From Zhongshania marina (GTDB lineage: Bacteria > Pseudomonadota > Gammaproteobacteria > Pseudomonadales > Spongiibacteraceae): a stretch of DNA of 64,000 nt. Within the stretch, counting starts at the first letter, position 1. Each line of letters opens with the position of its first letter. The notes under the pieces were generated by a model. It searched no databases. It worked only from the letters and a program-made list of their open reading frames with translations, and was not told the DNA's origin. The stretch spans positions 1 to 64,000 of the forward strand of contig NZ_PQGG01000005.1 in assembly GCF_002915595.1 (NCBI RefSeq), in the 5' to 3' direction. Below are positions 54,039 to 62,650 of the stretch, piece after piece. A program made the translations under genes and the position numbers.

Positions 54039-54899
54039 ATGAAAATCCATTCACAACACCTCTGTTTTGGAGGCACTCAGTACTATTGTCAACATTCTTC
54101 AATAGCTACTGGTACTGCGATGAATTTCTCTGTGTTCCTTCCCTATCAGGCAAGGATTCAGGAGTTGCCAGCACTTTATTATCTTCCCAGCCTCAACTGT
54201 ACCGAGGAAACTTTCATGATCAAAGCGGGTGCACAGCGCATTGCCGCAGAGCTGGGTATGATCCTCGTCTCAAGTGACACAAGTCCTCGTGGTCTAGCTT
54301 TCCCTAGTGAATCAGACCACCGGGATCTCGGTGTCGGCGCCGGATTTTATCTCGATGCCACCAAGGAACCCTGGGCAAAGCACTATCGAATGGGGAGCTA
54401 CATTAATCTCGAGCTGCCAACCTATATCGAGAAGCACTTTCCAGCTTGTAATAAGTATCGCGGCATTTTTGGCCACTCTATGGGGGGGCATGGTGCGCTC
54501 GTCACTGCACTTCGAAATCCGGATCGCTGGCATTCTGTGTCGGCTTTCGCGCCAATCTGTAACCCGAGCCAGGTACCCTGGGGGGAAAAGGCCTTCACAA
54601 ACTATCTGGGTGATAATCAACTTCATTGGCAAGACTGGGATGCTAGCTTACTTTTGGCAAAGTCTGCTTACCCTGGGGATATTCTGATTGATCAGGGGCT
54701 GGACGATGAATTTTTGCAGCGTGAATTACGTCCTGATGCATTAGAAAAGGCAGCTGTAACGTCACACCGAAAACTGAATCTAAGGCGACATCTCGGCTAC
54801 GGCCATGACTACTACTTTATTCAAAGTTTTATCGATGATCATTTGCAGCATCATGCACGACAACTGCAGCGCAGTGTCAAGGCATGTGTTGGTCGCTAG
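54039..54899 (+). CDS. S-formylglutathione hydrolase, copy 2
   Basis: A 286-residue homologue of fghA with the same catalytic blocks: Ser in FGHSMGGHGALV, Asp in DQGLDDEF and His in YGHDYYF. It is clearly diverged from copy 1 and not a recent duplicate. It could have another ester substrate. An open frame starting 13 nt earlier in another phase is a shadow. Confidence 0.9.
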   Translation: MKIHSQHLCFGGTQYYCQHSSIATGTAMNFSVFLPYQARIQELPALYYLPSLNCTEETFMIKAGAQRIAAELGMILVSSDTSPRGLAFPSESDHRDLGVGAGFYLDATKEPWAKHYRMGSYINLELPTYIEKHFPACNKYRGIFGHSMGGHGALVTALRNPDRWHSVSAFAPICNPSQVPWGEKAFTNYLGDNQLHWQDWDASLLLAKSAYPGDILIDQGLDDEFLQRELRPDALEKAAVTSHRKLNLRRHLGYGHDYYFIQSFIDDHLQHHARQLQRSVKACVGR

Positions 54900-55494
54900 A
54901 CTTTGAGAGATCTCTCTGTCTGGTTTCTATTACCAATCCGACTGAATGGGATCGTCAAGATGGCAAATGTAACGCGACCGTGGTCGCACCTTTTTTCTAT
55001 GAGAGGGACAAGCTAGGCCAATACCGCTAAGGTATCTCATTCTGTGTCAAAAGGTATTCGACGGGCGAAGCTTACAAGTTTAATCTATTAAAGTTATTTC
55101 TAGTCAAGCATTCCGCCTATTTAAACATGGTTAATGTGCTGACGATAACCATAAAACGTGACAAATGATAATACGATACCAACTGAATTGTATTAGTAAA
55201 TTATCCAGTCAGAGCAATAATTTGATGACATATTCTGAAATTTTCGACCTTGAAGCGCGGCGTAACTAACGAGAAGCTTACCAATTTAAGGCAAGGTGAT
55301 TCATATTCAGCAAGGTTATTAGAGACGTTTATCAGTCAGTTTTTTTCTGCTGGTTCTTTGCTCAAACTGGCGAAAGCCTATTTCACAACGTTATTTTTAC
55401 TGCACAGCGGTTGTTGTATTGTTAACCCATTGCAAGTTAGTGGAGAGCACTCTAGCAAAGCGCTGCTCACATTTTTCTCGGTGTATACGTATTG
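54900..55494. other. Gap before the truncated hydrolase
   Basis: 595 bp, AT-rich. An 81-codon open frame (55250-55495) has no ribosome site or recognisable features. I see no gene, repeat or clear promoter. A loose palindrome TAATAC-N15-GTATTA lies near 55166-55192. Confidence 0.45.
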
Positions 55495-55848
55495 ATGAAA
55501 GGAACTGTGGTACCGATAAAATCAGCCCAAAACGACTTCGGCTTTATGTTTGACATCAGCGGCAACGGTCAACCCATGATACTGCTTGATAGTGCCTTTA
55601 ATACTGCACCATACAGCGAAAATTACAAGCAGAAGCTGCTGAGAAAAGGATTTTCTTTGATTACCCTACCAGTAAACAACGACGAGGACCCGGCCAACGT
55701 CAGTCGTCGTCTACACCAGTTAATAGAAGGGCTAGAACTTAGCGCTGTAACCTTGGTAGAGCGCGGTAGTACGTGGCATGTGCTGTCTCATTACTTAAAT
55801 GCTTATGGGCCTACCCGTATAAAAAAATTGCTTATTGCGTCCGGCTGA
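55495..55848 (+). pseudogene. Truncated alpha/beta hydrolase
   Basis: A 117-residue frame with the first half of an alpha/beta hydrolase. FMFDISGNGQPMILLDS is the entry strand, and VTLVERGSTWHVL lies where the nucleophile elbow belongs but with a degenerate GxSxG. It stops after KKLLIASG, so the second half with Asp and His is missing. It ends 16 nt before the molybdoenzyme start. Probably not active. Confidence 0.55.
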
Positions 55849-55864
55849 AAATTTGAGATCTGTT

Positions 55865-58075
55865 ATGAAAGTGATTGGCGGCGGCCCCAAGAAGGTCCTC
55901 TACACATTGAACACCGCCCGCAAGATTGGCTTGCTGAATTCTGCCAAGGCACTGAACTCCAAAAATGCCTGTAAAGCCTGTGGTTTGGGCATGGGTGGCC
56001 AGCGCGGCGGCATGACCAACGAACTGGATGAGTTCCCCTCTGTCTGCAACAAAAGCATTCAGGCCCAGTCTACGGACATTCAGCCGCCTATTCCCGCGGA
56101 GGTGTTCGGCCACAGTCTGACGGAGTTCCGAGCATTGTCAGCCCGGGAGTTAGAAACCCTGGGGCGCTTGGGCAAGCCGATCTACAAAGCAGCAGGTGAA
56201 GATCGATACCGCGTGGTAGATTGGGACTGGGCGCTCGATAAGGCCGCAGCAGGATTAGCCGCAGTAGCGCCTCAGCGCAGCTTCTTTTACAGCTCCGGTC
56301 GCTCGTCTAATGAGGCAGGCTTTGTTCTGCAATTGATGGCGCGTCTGTATGGCACCAACAATATCAGTAACTGTTCCTACTACTGTCATCAGGCAACCGG
56401 AGAAGCTCTGGGCAATACTGTGGGCACAGGCACCGCCACAGTGGAGCTGGAAGACATTGCCCACTGCGATTTGTTTTTCCTGATCGGAGCCAATCCAGCA
56501 TCCAATCATCCCCGCTTACTGCACAAACTGATCGGCCTGCGTCGTCGCGGTGGTACGGTGGTAGTCATCAATCCCTTGCGGGAAGCCGGCCTCGTCCAGT
56601 TCGCGGCGCCGAAAATGATCAGCTCCATGATCAAGGGCGGCGATGAGGTGGCCAGTATTTACCTGCAACCCAAAACCGGTAGCGATATTGCCGTGTTTAC
56701 TGCCATTGCCAAGGCAGTAATTGAAAAGGGCGGATGCGCGATAGACTTTATCGAACGCTATTGCAGTGGATTTCCCGAGCTCTCTGCCCATATTGAGTCG
56801 CAATCCTGGTCGGAATTATTAGATCGTTGCGGCTTGGATCACACCGAAATAGACCTAGTTGCCACGCTCTATCTAGGCTCGGAAAAAGCCATTTTTGCCT
56901 GGGGCATGGGGATGACCCATCATCGTCACGGCGTGGATAATATCGAGTGGATCAGCAATTTAGCTTTGCTGCGGGGCATGGTTGGAAAGCCCCATGCGGG
57001 TCTGCTGCCGCTACGTGGCCACAGCAATGTGCAGGGAATTGGCACCATCGGAGTCAAACCGGTGTTGAGCAAGGATGTGTTTCAGCGCATCGAAGATTGC
57101 TTTGGCGTGACACTGCCCACCGAGCGGGGCATGCACACCCTCGAATCCCTTGAGCGGGCCTATGACGGCGGCATTGATGCGGCGCTTATCATGGGCGGCA
57201 ATCTCTACGAGGCCAGCCCTGACAGTGTCTGGTCGGCCAAGGCGCTGGATAATATCGGCTTGAAAGTGTTTTTAACCACCACCCTCAATCGCGGCCATAT
57301 CACCGGAATCGATCGGGGTGAAGCACTGATTCTGCCAGTGTGCGCCAGGGATGAGGAGCCCGAGCCAACCACCCAGGAGTCCATGTTCAACTATGTGCGC
57401 CTCAGTGATGGCGGGATTGAACGCATTGCCTCGGTGCGCTCCGAGGTGGCTGTGCTGGCTGATATCGCCGCCCGCTTAATGCCGGATTGCCCGGTGAATT
57501 TCACTGAGTTCAAGCGCCATCAAAACGTTCGTCAGGCCATTGCCAGAGTGGTGCCGGGTATGGAGGAGTTAGCGGACATCGATGTGGCTAAACGGGAGTT
57601 TATGGTGCGGGGCCGCATCAAGCACCGTCCCGAATTCAGCACTGACAACGGCAAGGCCAATTTTGTCGTGCCTACGGGACCGGTCTCAGATCCTCAGTCC
57701 CGCCCCTTTACCTTGATGACCATCCGTAGTGAAGGACAATTCAATTCAATTATTTATGAAGAGAGTGACAGTTATCGGGGTGTTAGCCATCGCTGGACCG
57801 TATTGCTAAATCAGCAGGATGCCCTGGAGCTGGGAGTGAAGGAGGGCGATAGGGTAGATCTTTGCTCCGACTTTGGAAAAATGGAGTCGGTAGACGTTAA
57901 GCTGTTCAATCTTCCCCGCCACTGCGTAGCTGCTTACTACCCTGAGGCCAACATGCTTAGCTCCCGCCTCACTGATCCACGCTCCCATACGCCTCAATTC
58001 AAATCAATTTCGGTATCAATTGTTGCATCCAGACTAAGCAAAGATGGCAGTGTCGCACATGTGGAAGCTGGATAA
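55865..58075 (+). CDS. FdhF/YdeP-like molybdopterin oxidoreductase
   Basis: A 736-residue member of the formate dehydrogenase-alpha/YdeP group. A cysteine cluster CKACGLGMGG lies near residue 36, followed by YYCHQATGEALGNTVGTGTA, the cofactor segment FLIGANPASNHPR and a C-terminal MopB-binding domain (MTIRSEGQFNS). There is no Tat signal, so it is cytoplasmic. Formate oxidation would complete formaldehyde disposal, but YdeP members have no proven formate activity. ATG at 55865 gives the normal start. The ferredoxin gene 53 nt downstream could be its electron partner. Confidence 0.82.
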   Translation: MKVIGGGPKKVLYTLNTARKIGLLNSAKALNSKNACKACGLGMGGQRGGMTNELDEFPSVCNKSIQAQSTDIQPPIPAEVFGHSLTEFRALSARELETLGRLGKPIYKAAGEDRYRVVDWDWALDKAAAGLAAVAPQRSFFYSSGRSSNEAGFVLQLMARLYGTNNISNCSYYCHQATGEALGNTVGTGTATVELEDIAHCDLFFLIGANPASNHPRLLHKLIGLRRRGGTVVVINPLREAGLVQFAAPKMISSMIKGGDEVASIYLQPKTGSDIAVFTAIAKAVIEKGGCAIDFIERYCSGFPELSAHIESQSWSELLDRCGLDHTEIDLVATLYLGSEKAIFAWGMGMTHHRHGVDNIEWISNLALLRGMVGKPHAGLLPLRGHSNVQGIGTIGVKPVLSKDVFQRIEDCFGVTLPTERGMHTLESLERAYDGGIDAALIMGGNLYEASPDSVWSAKALDNIGLKVFLTTTLNRGHITGIDRGEALILPVCARDEEPEPTTQESMFNYVRLSDGGIERIASVRSEVAVLADIAARLMPDCPVNFTEFKRHQNVRQAIARVVPGMEELADIDVAKREFMVRGRIKHRPEFSTDNGKANFVVPTGPVSDPQSRPFTLMTIRSEGQFNSIIYEESDSYRGVSHRWTVLLNQQDALELGVKEGDRVDLCSDFGKMESVDVKLFNLPRHCVAAYYPEANMLSSRLTDPRSHTPQFKSISVSIVASRLSKDGSVAHVEAG

Positions 58076-58128
58076 AAAGCTGAGTGGCATAGAAGCCAAC
58101 TATTTTAAATTGTTTCATAGGACTTAAC

Positions 58129-58446
58129 ATGAAAGTAATTTTTGTTAACAGTGAGAACCAACGGGTGGAGGTTCCGGCTTCACCAGGTGAAAGCTTAATG
58201 CTTGCCGCAGTAAACAATGGCATTTCGGAAATCGTTGGCGAATGCGGCGGCGCCTGCAGTTGTGCAACTTGCCATTGCTACATCGACGGTGAATGGCGAG
58301 AAAAACTGACTGCAGCTGAAGGTGTAGAAGCCGATATGCTAGATTGTGTCATCGATCGGGAGGAGGGGAGTCGACTGGCCTGTCAAATAGAGCTCAATGA
58401 AAGCCTCGATGGAATAACAGTGAGACTTCCTGCTTCGCAGTGCTAA
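58129..58446 (+). CDS. Putidaredoxin/adrenodoxin-type [2Fe-2S] ferredoxin
   Basis: A 105-residue ferredoxin with Cys39, Cys45, Cys48 and Cys85 (ECGGACSCATCH and LACQI), the same numbering as putidaredoxin. Such ferredoxins serve P450s and three-component Rieske O-demethylases of the dicamba type. It could link the CamA-like reductase (17686) to the Rieske oxygenase (45516), or serve the molybdoenzyme just upstream. No P450 gene is in the window. Confidence 0.9.
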   Translation: MKVIFVNSENQRVEVPASPGESLMLAAVNNGISEIVGECGGACSCATCHCYIDGEWREKLTAAEGVEADMLDCVIDREEGSRLACQIELNESLDGITVRLPASQC

Positions 58447-58471
58447 GCCCCGGAAATCATAACTTATCAAG

Positions 58472-59029
58472 ATGGGGCATGAGATGATGGACGGTTTTGA
58501 CACTATCACCACAACCATCGTAGCCCAGAAAATCCTCGCCGGAGCGGAAGAAAATTATGAAGATTGGCTTAGGCGTATCATCAAAGTCGGCAGCGGCTTT
58601 CCCGGGCATCTAGGGGTCGATATTGTCAGGCCGTCACCGGGAACCAGTGGCTTACATGTTCTGCCGGTTCGCTTTGACAGCCAAGCGAATATGCAGCGTT
58701 GGGAAAATTCGAGCGAGCGCCAAAGCTTTCTGCGCGAGTTGGCAGATTTGACAACGGGTGAAACCCTGCAAGCCAAATCGACGGGGCTGGAGAGTTGGTT
58801 CAGTGTACCCGGTGCGCCAATGCCACCAAACCGCCATCGCATGACATTGCTAATCACGGTAGTGGTTTTTCTACTAGTGCTGCTTATACAAGGTGTCGCC
58901 GGGCCATTGCTAGATCGCCTGTCGTTGATTCCACGCGCAGCCTTGCTATCAATTCTGCAAGTTGGCCTGTTGAGTTACGCGATCATGCCCTGGCTGAGCC
59001 GTTGGCTCAGTCGCTGGCTTCATTCTTAA
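58472..59029 (+). CDS. ABM-domain protein with C-terminal membrane helices
   Basis: A 185-residue protein. Residues about 10-105 form an antibiotic-biosynthesis-monooxygenase-like domain (YEDWLRRIIKVGSGFPGHLG). Two hydrophobic segments follow near 125-147 and 155-175, so it is anchored in the inner membrane. Such ABM-membrane proteins are common, and their substrates are unknown. Start codons at 58472, 58484 and 58487 are all possible. Confidence 0.75.
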   Translation: MGHEMMDGFDTITTTIVAQKILAGAEENYEDWLRRIIKVGSGFPGHLGVDIVRPSPGTSGLHVLPVRFDSQANMQRWENSSERQSFLRELADLTTGETLQAKSTGLESWFSVPGAPMPPNRHRMTLLITVVVFLLVLLIQGVAGPLLDRLSLIPRAALLSILQVGLLSYAIMPWLSRWLSRWLHS

Positions 59030-59044
59030 TTAAAGGTGTAATCC

Positions 59045-59749
59045 ATGAATGTCTTGATCGTTCACGCCCATCCTGAGCCAAAATCATTTTCGTCTGCCCT
59101 GTTTCGTGAGGCCGTGCATCAATATCGTCGTCAGGGACATACTGTACAGGTCTCGGATCTTTACTCAATGAATTTTAATCCCGTTGCGTCTGCAGCAGAT
59201 TTTTCTACACCAATTAACAGTGATTATCTTAACTATGCGCTGGAACAACGCCATGCCATGTCTGAGGGCACCATCGCGCCAGATATTGCTCAGGAAGTTG
59301 ACAAAGTGATTACCGCAGAATTGATTCTGTTCAATTTTCCCTTGTATTGGTTCTCTGTGCCGGCAATTTTAAAAGGGTGGATTGACAGGGTATTTGTGTC
59401 CGGCAAATTCTATGGTGGCAAGCGAATTTATACTCAAGGCGGTATGTTGGGGAAAAAAGTACTGGTATCGGTCACCACCGGTGGCAGAAGTGACATGCTT
59501 GATGAGGGGGGCATCCACGGAGACTTAACGGGGATTTTAAAGCCGCTCCTACAAGGATCACTGGGATATGTGGGAATGGAAGTATATGAACCGTTTTACG
59601 CGTTCCACGTGCCATATTTAAAAGATGAGAAACGACAACGTATTCTGGATGACTGGGGTAATGTACTGACTAATTTGGAACAGCGCCCCATACTGGATAT
59701 GCCAGACCTTGAGCACTTTGATGATCGGTTTTATCCCATCCAACAGTAG
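59045..59749 (+). CDS. NAD(P)H-quinone reductase, flavodoxin-like fold
   Basis: A 234-residue protein of the NQO1/KefF/MdaB family. The FMN or FAD-binding start is [17 protein letters not shown], followed by [21 protein letters not shown], both strongly typical. It reduces quinones by two electrons and would protect against redox cycling of catechol-derived quinones. It starts 15 nt after the ABM gene with an AAAGGTG site. Confidence 0.88.
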   Translation: MNVLIVHAHPEPKSFSSALFREAVHQYRRQGHTVQVSDLYSMNFNPVASAADFSTPINSDYLNYALEQRHAMSEGTIAPDIAQEVDKVITAELILFNFPLYWFSVPAILKGWIDRVFVSGKFYGGKRIYTQGGMLGKKVLVSVTTGGRSDMLDEGGIHGDLTGILKPLLQGSLGYVGMEVYEPFYAFHVPYLKDEKRQRILDDWGNVLTNLEQRPILDMPDLEHFDDRFYPIQQ

Positions 59750-59766
59750 TCAGGAAGGAAAGCAAA

Positions 59767-59952
59767 ATGGGCATTGGTGGAATCAGTATTTGGCAACTGC
59801 TTATAATCTTCGCGATTGTTATACTGCTTTTTGGCACTAAGAAATTGAGTGGATTGGGCTCTGACCTCGGCGGAGCTATTCGTGGCTTTAAGAAAGCCAT
59901 GAAAGACAGTCAAGAAGAACTGGAAAATACTGAAGGAAAAAATGACAACTGA
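59767..59952 (+). CDS. tatA: Twin-arginine translocase TatA/TatE
   Basis: A 61-residue protein with an N-terminal membrane helix ([15 protein letters not shown]), the hinge FGTKKL, an amphipathic helix ([14 protein letters not shown]) and a charged tail, all typical of TatA. It lies 17 nt after the quinone reductase gene, behind AGGAAGG. No tatB or tatC is adjacent, so it is an extra copy. Two DUF1329 proteins in this window carry Tat-like signals and may be its cargo. Confidence 0.9.
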   Translation: MGIGGISIWQLLIIFAIVILLFGTKKLSGLGSDLGGAIRGFKKAMKDSQEELENTEGKNDN

Positions 59953-60074
59953 ACCTCATTTTCGATATAAATAGTGCGCATAGAAGAATTTCCACAAAAT
60001 CCACTATAAGAGGTCCGGCCGGTAAAAGCGTTGGAATTAGCCACTTCGCGTATAACACATTGAAATATATGACA

Positions 60075-61040
60075 TTAATCAACAAGCAGCTCAAATATCA
60101 TCGGCTTAACTTGCTTGGTCAAATCTAGCTCAAAACTTCCCAGTCTTCCCAGATGCTCCGTATGGTACGGTGAGAATGCAGCCATATGGTCTCGGGTGAT
60201 GTTATGCCCTTCTGCTTTCAATTGATTGAACACCTCAGTCATCGCATTGACGTTGTACAGAATCGCAAAGTTAGCCAGCAAATGATTGTATTTCACGATT
60301 TTACTTTGCTCATGCTTTAAGTTGGCGGGAATTTTTCCTCCATTTGCAAAAAACAGCCAGCGGGCAAATTCATTGAACTCCTCGCTCTTACAGGTCGCGG
60401 CCTGGATCGTTTTGCGCAGGTCAACGTCGGTAATGTATTCGAGCAAAAACATGGTTCTGACCACGCGTCCAAGCTCTCGAAACGCAAAGTACAGCTTGTT
60501 TTTACGGTTCTTTGTGCCAAACCGACGCAAGATCGTTGACGCAGTAATTTTCCCTGCTTTCACTGACATTGCTGTTCGAAGCATATCCGCATAATGCTTT
60601 TCAATGAGATCCCATTTTATCGGATCTTTAAACAATGACTGAATATGCTTTAGCACCATGGTTCGGTCAGGCTTGTAGAAGCTGAGATCTTTAATGTTGC
60701 GGATACGCGGCATGAGCTTAATGCCCAGCAAATATGCCAACCCAAAAACCAGAGTGGATTGTGCCTGAGTGTCGCCGTGGACGGTGTCTGGATTAAAATC
60801 AGATTCATCGTTGAGCAAGCCGTCAAGGATATAAATCGCCTCGTAGACGCCGCACGGTATAAACCGACTGAACAGCGCAATATAGGTGTCCGAGACATGA
60901 TAATAGGCAATGCCACCATAGCTACCGTATCGAATATGGTACTCCGACAGCAGATTGTCTTCGTAGAGATCCCAAAGCTTGCCATCAGCCGATGGGTGTT
61001 TCGATATATACGGTTCCGTTCTTCCATAGAAATATGTAAC
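60075..61040 (-). pseudogene. tnpA: 3' fragment of a Tn3-family transposase
   Basis: About 320 codons of the C-terminal DDE domain. Homology begins near SKHPSADGKLWDLYEDN and runs through YYHVSDTYIALF, YEAIYILDGLL, VHGDTQAQSTLVFGLAYLLG and PRIRNIKDL to a complete C-terminus. An in-frame stop lies at 61041-61043, and the N-terminal 650 or so residues are missing. The sequence is diverged from the intact TnpA at 6834, so it belonged to another element. No matching terminal repeat was seen. Confidence 0.88.
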
Positions 61041-61097
61041 TCATTGAAATTATGTTACTTTGCTTAGGAACACTTTTTCATACCCCGAGGAAAAAAC

Positions 61098-61703
61098 GTG
61101 TCTTATAGAAATGAAGCCGTTATTTACGTGGATATGGATCACGTTCTGTGTGACTACGAGGAGGCATGGACTAGACAGAAAAATCTATTCCCTGACCTAG
61201 AATTTCCGCAAAGCCAGCCTGGCATGTATATAGGAATGAATCCGCTGCCTGGTGCGATTGAGGCCTACCGGTGGCTAGACGACCACCCCAAAACGGATGT
61301 TTATATTCTGACGGCGCCGTCAGTCCATAACTCTCATTGTTATTCCGAAAAGCGAGATTGGGTAGAAAAGCACCTAGGGTTATCCGTGGTGGAAAATCTC
61401 ATCATCACACCGCACAAAAATCTGAACAAAGGCGATTATTTGATCGACGATATGGCGTCAGGTAAAGGCCAGGATCGATTCGAAGGGATGTTAATTCTCT
61501 TCGGCAGTGATCAATTTTCTGACTGGGCATCGGTTCGTACCTTTTTTGAAGAGACGTTGAATCTTGGCGGTTCTCCACCTAAAGCTGGGCCATGGGATGC
61601 CTTCTTTAACTCGGAAGCCGGTGTTACCGACGATTTCGGACTCGATCAGGACGATCGTGATTGGTTGGACATGAAGCCTGTGGGTAACGAAAAACTGGAC
61701 TGA
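61098..61703 (+). CDS. 5'(3')-deoxyribonucleotidase (NT5C type)
   Basis: A 201-residue HAD-family phosphatase with the NT5C motif VDMDHVLCDYE near the N-terminus, ILTAP (motif II) and a later YLIDDMASG (motif IV). The GTG start at 61098 follows CGAGGAAAA. NT5C enzymes remove phosphate from deoxynucleotides. Phages and mobile elements also carry them for nucleotide control. It lies just beyond a broken transposase and before an integrase gene. Confidence 0.85.
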   Translation: MSYRNEAVIYVDMDHVLCDYEEAWTRQKNLFPDLEFPQSQPGMYIGMNPLPGAIEAYRWLDDHPKTDVYILTAPSVHNSHCYSEKRDWVEKHLGLSVVENLIITPHKNLNKGDYLIDDMASGKGQDRFEGMLILFGSDQFSDWASVRTFFEETLNLGGSPPKAGPWDAFFNSEAGVTDDFGLDQDDRDWLDMKPVGNEKLD

Positions 61704-61819
61704 TATATAAAGGAGGCTCTGTTGAACCCATTTTTAACCTGAAACCTCACTTCTTGGCCAATAATCCGTTAAAATATCATTATTACGGATTAATATCGCA
61801 GCCCTCTTCGAGGTATTTC

Positions 61820-62590
61820 ATGCCCAAAACTGGCCAGGCGCGCGTACTCACCGCTGAGCAACAAGACCATGTTTTCGACGTGATCCAGCATCACCGGCAT
61901 CCTGAAAAGAACACGGCGATCATGCAGATCAGTTTCAAGCTCGGACTTCGTGCCCAAGAAATCGCCCTGCTTCAGATCAAAGAGATTGCGAAGCTCAATC
62001 CCTCAGGTACTGACTTCAAGCTACTTGAAGTCATGAGTCTGCCGGCGGCCTATACCAAAGGCGCTGACGCCATGGGGCGCTCCCAAAGTCAGTACCACCG
62101 TAGAACGGTGAGTTTCGATTTGGCAAGTTTTGATCACGTGGTCCGCCAGGTCGAAGCTCTAGCCAAAGCTGGCGCTGAGGTGAATCCGGAGGATTTCTAT
62201 CCGCCGGTCAGGAAGCATCGTGGCAAATCGCGGGATCTTCCTATGGTAGATGCCGCCCTTCGTGCGTCGTTGACTGACCATTTGCGTTTACGGCTTGAAA
62301 AGGCCGGTACGCTAAAGCCCTCCTCCCCTCTTTTTATTACTCAAAAAGGTGGGCCCTATTCCCCGAATACTCTGCAGGAACATATGGCTGTCATCCTGCG
62401 TGCTTGGGCCAGTGTTGAAAAAGCGAGTTCCCACAGCGGGCGCCGCTCCTTAATTACAAATGTGATTCACAAACAGAAAAAATCAGTGAAAGTTGCGCAG
62501 AAAATAGCGGGACACGTTAATCCTTCGACAACTTTGATTTACGAGGAGCCGCCCGAAGAACAGATCAAAAGTGCTCTTGAGAATATCTGA
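61820..62590 (+). CDS. Tyrosine recombinase/integrase
   Basis: A 256-residue catalytic-domain-type tyrosine recombinase. The box-I Arg is in FKLGLRAQEIALLQIKEI, and the box-II HSGRR block and GHVNPSTTLIYEE carry the His and the nucleophilic Tyr. The N-terminal core-binding part is very short. ATG at 61820 follows GAGG; earlier codons use a non-ATG start. It may be the integrase of the surrounding island or of a small gene cassette. A plain XerC/D role is unlikely given its context. Confidence 0.88.
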   Translation: MPKTGQARVLTAEQQDHVFDVIQHHRHPEKNTAIMQISFKLGLRAQEIALLQIKEIAKLNPSGTDFKLLEVMSLPAAYTKGADAMGRSQSQYHRRTVSFDLASFDHVVRQVEALAKAGAEVNPEDFYPPVRKHRGKSRDLPMVDAALRASLTDHLRLRLEKAGTLKPSSPLFITQKGGPYSPNTLQEHMAVILRAWASVEKASSHSGRRSLITNVIHKQKKSVKVAQKIAGHVNPSTTLIYEEPPEEQIKSALENI

Positions 62591-62650
62591 ACGAAAACGA
62601 GTAACCGAGCTTTAGCAACTGCGGACTAGGCCTCTATAACTTGATAAGCA

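Noticed and set aside
55166-55192. A fourth TGATAC-like operator
   Set aside because: The half-sites are TAATAC and GTATTA with a 15-bp spacer, not the 7-bp spacer of the other three.
55250-55495. 81-codon open frame before the truncated hydrolase
   Set aside because: No ribosome site or recognisable feature; lies in AT-rich sequence.
48321-55848. The hydrolase halves at 48321 and 55495 as parts of one split gene
   Set aside because: One ends and the other begins near the same fold position, but the sequences around the joint overlap and do not continue each other; they look like two different hydrolases.
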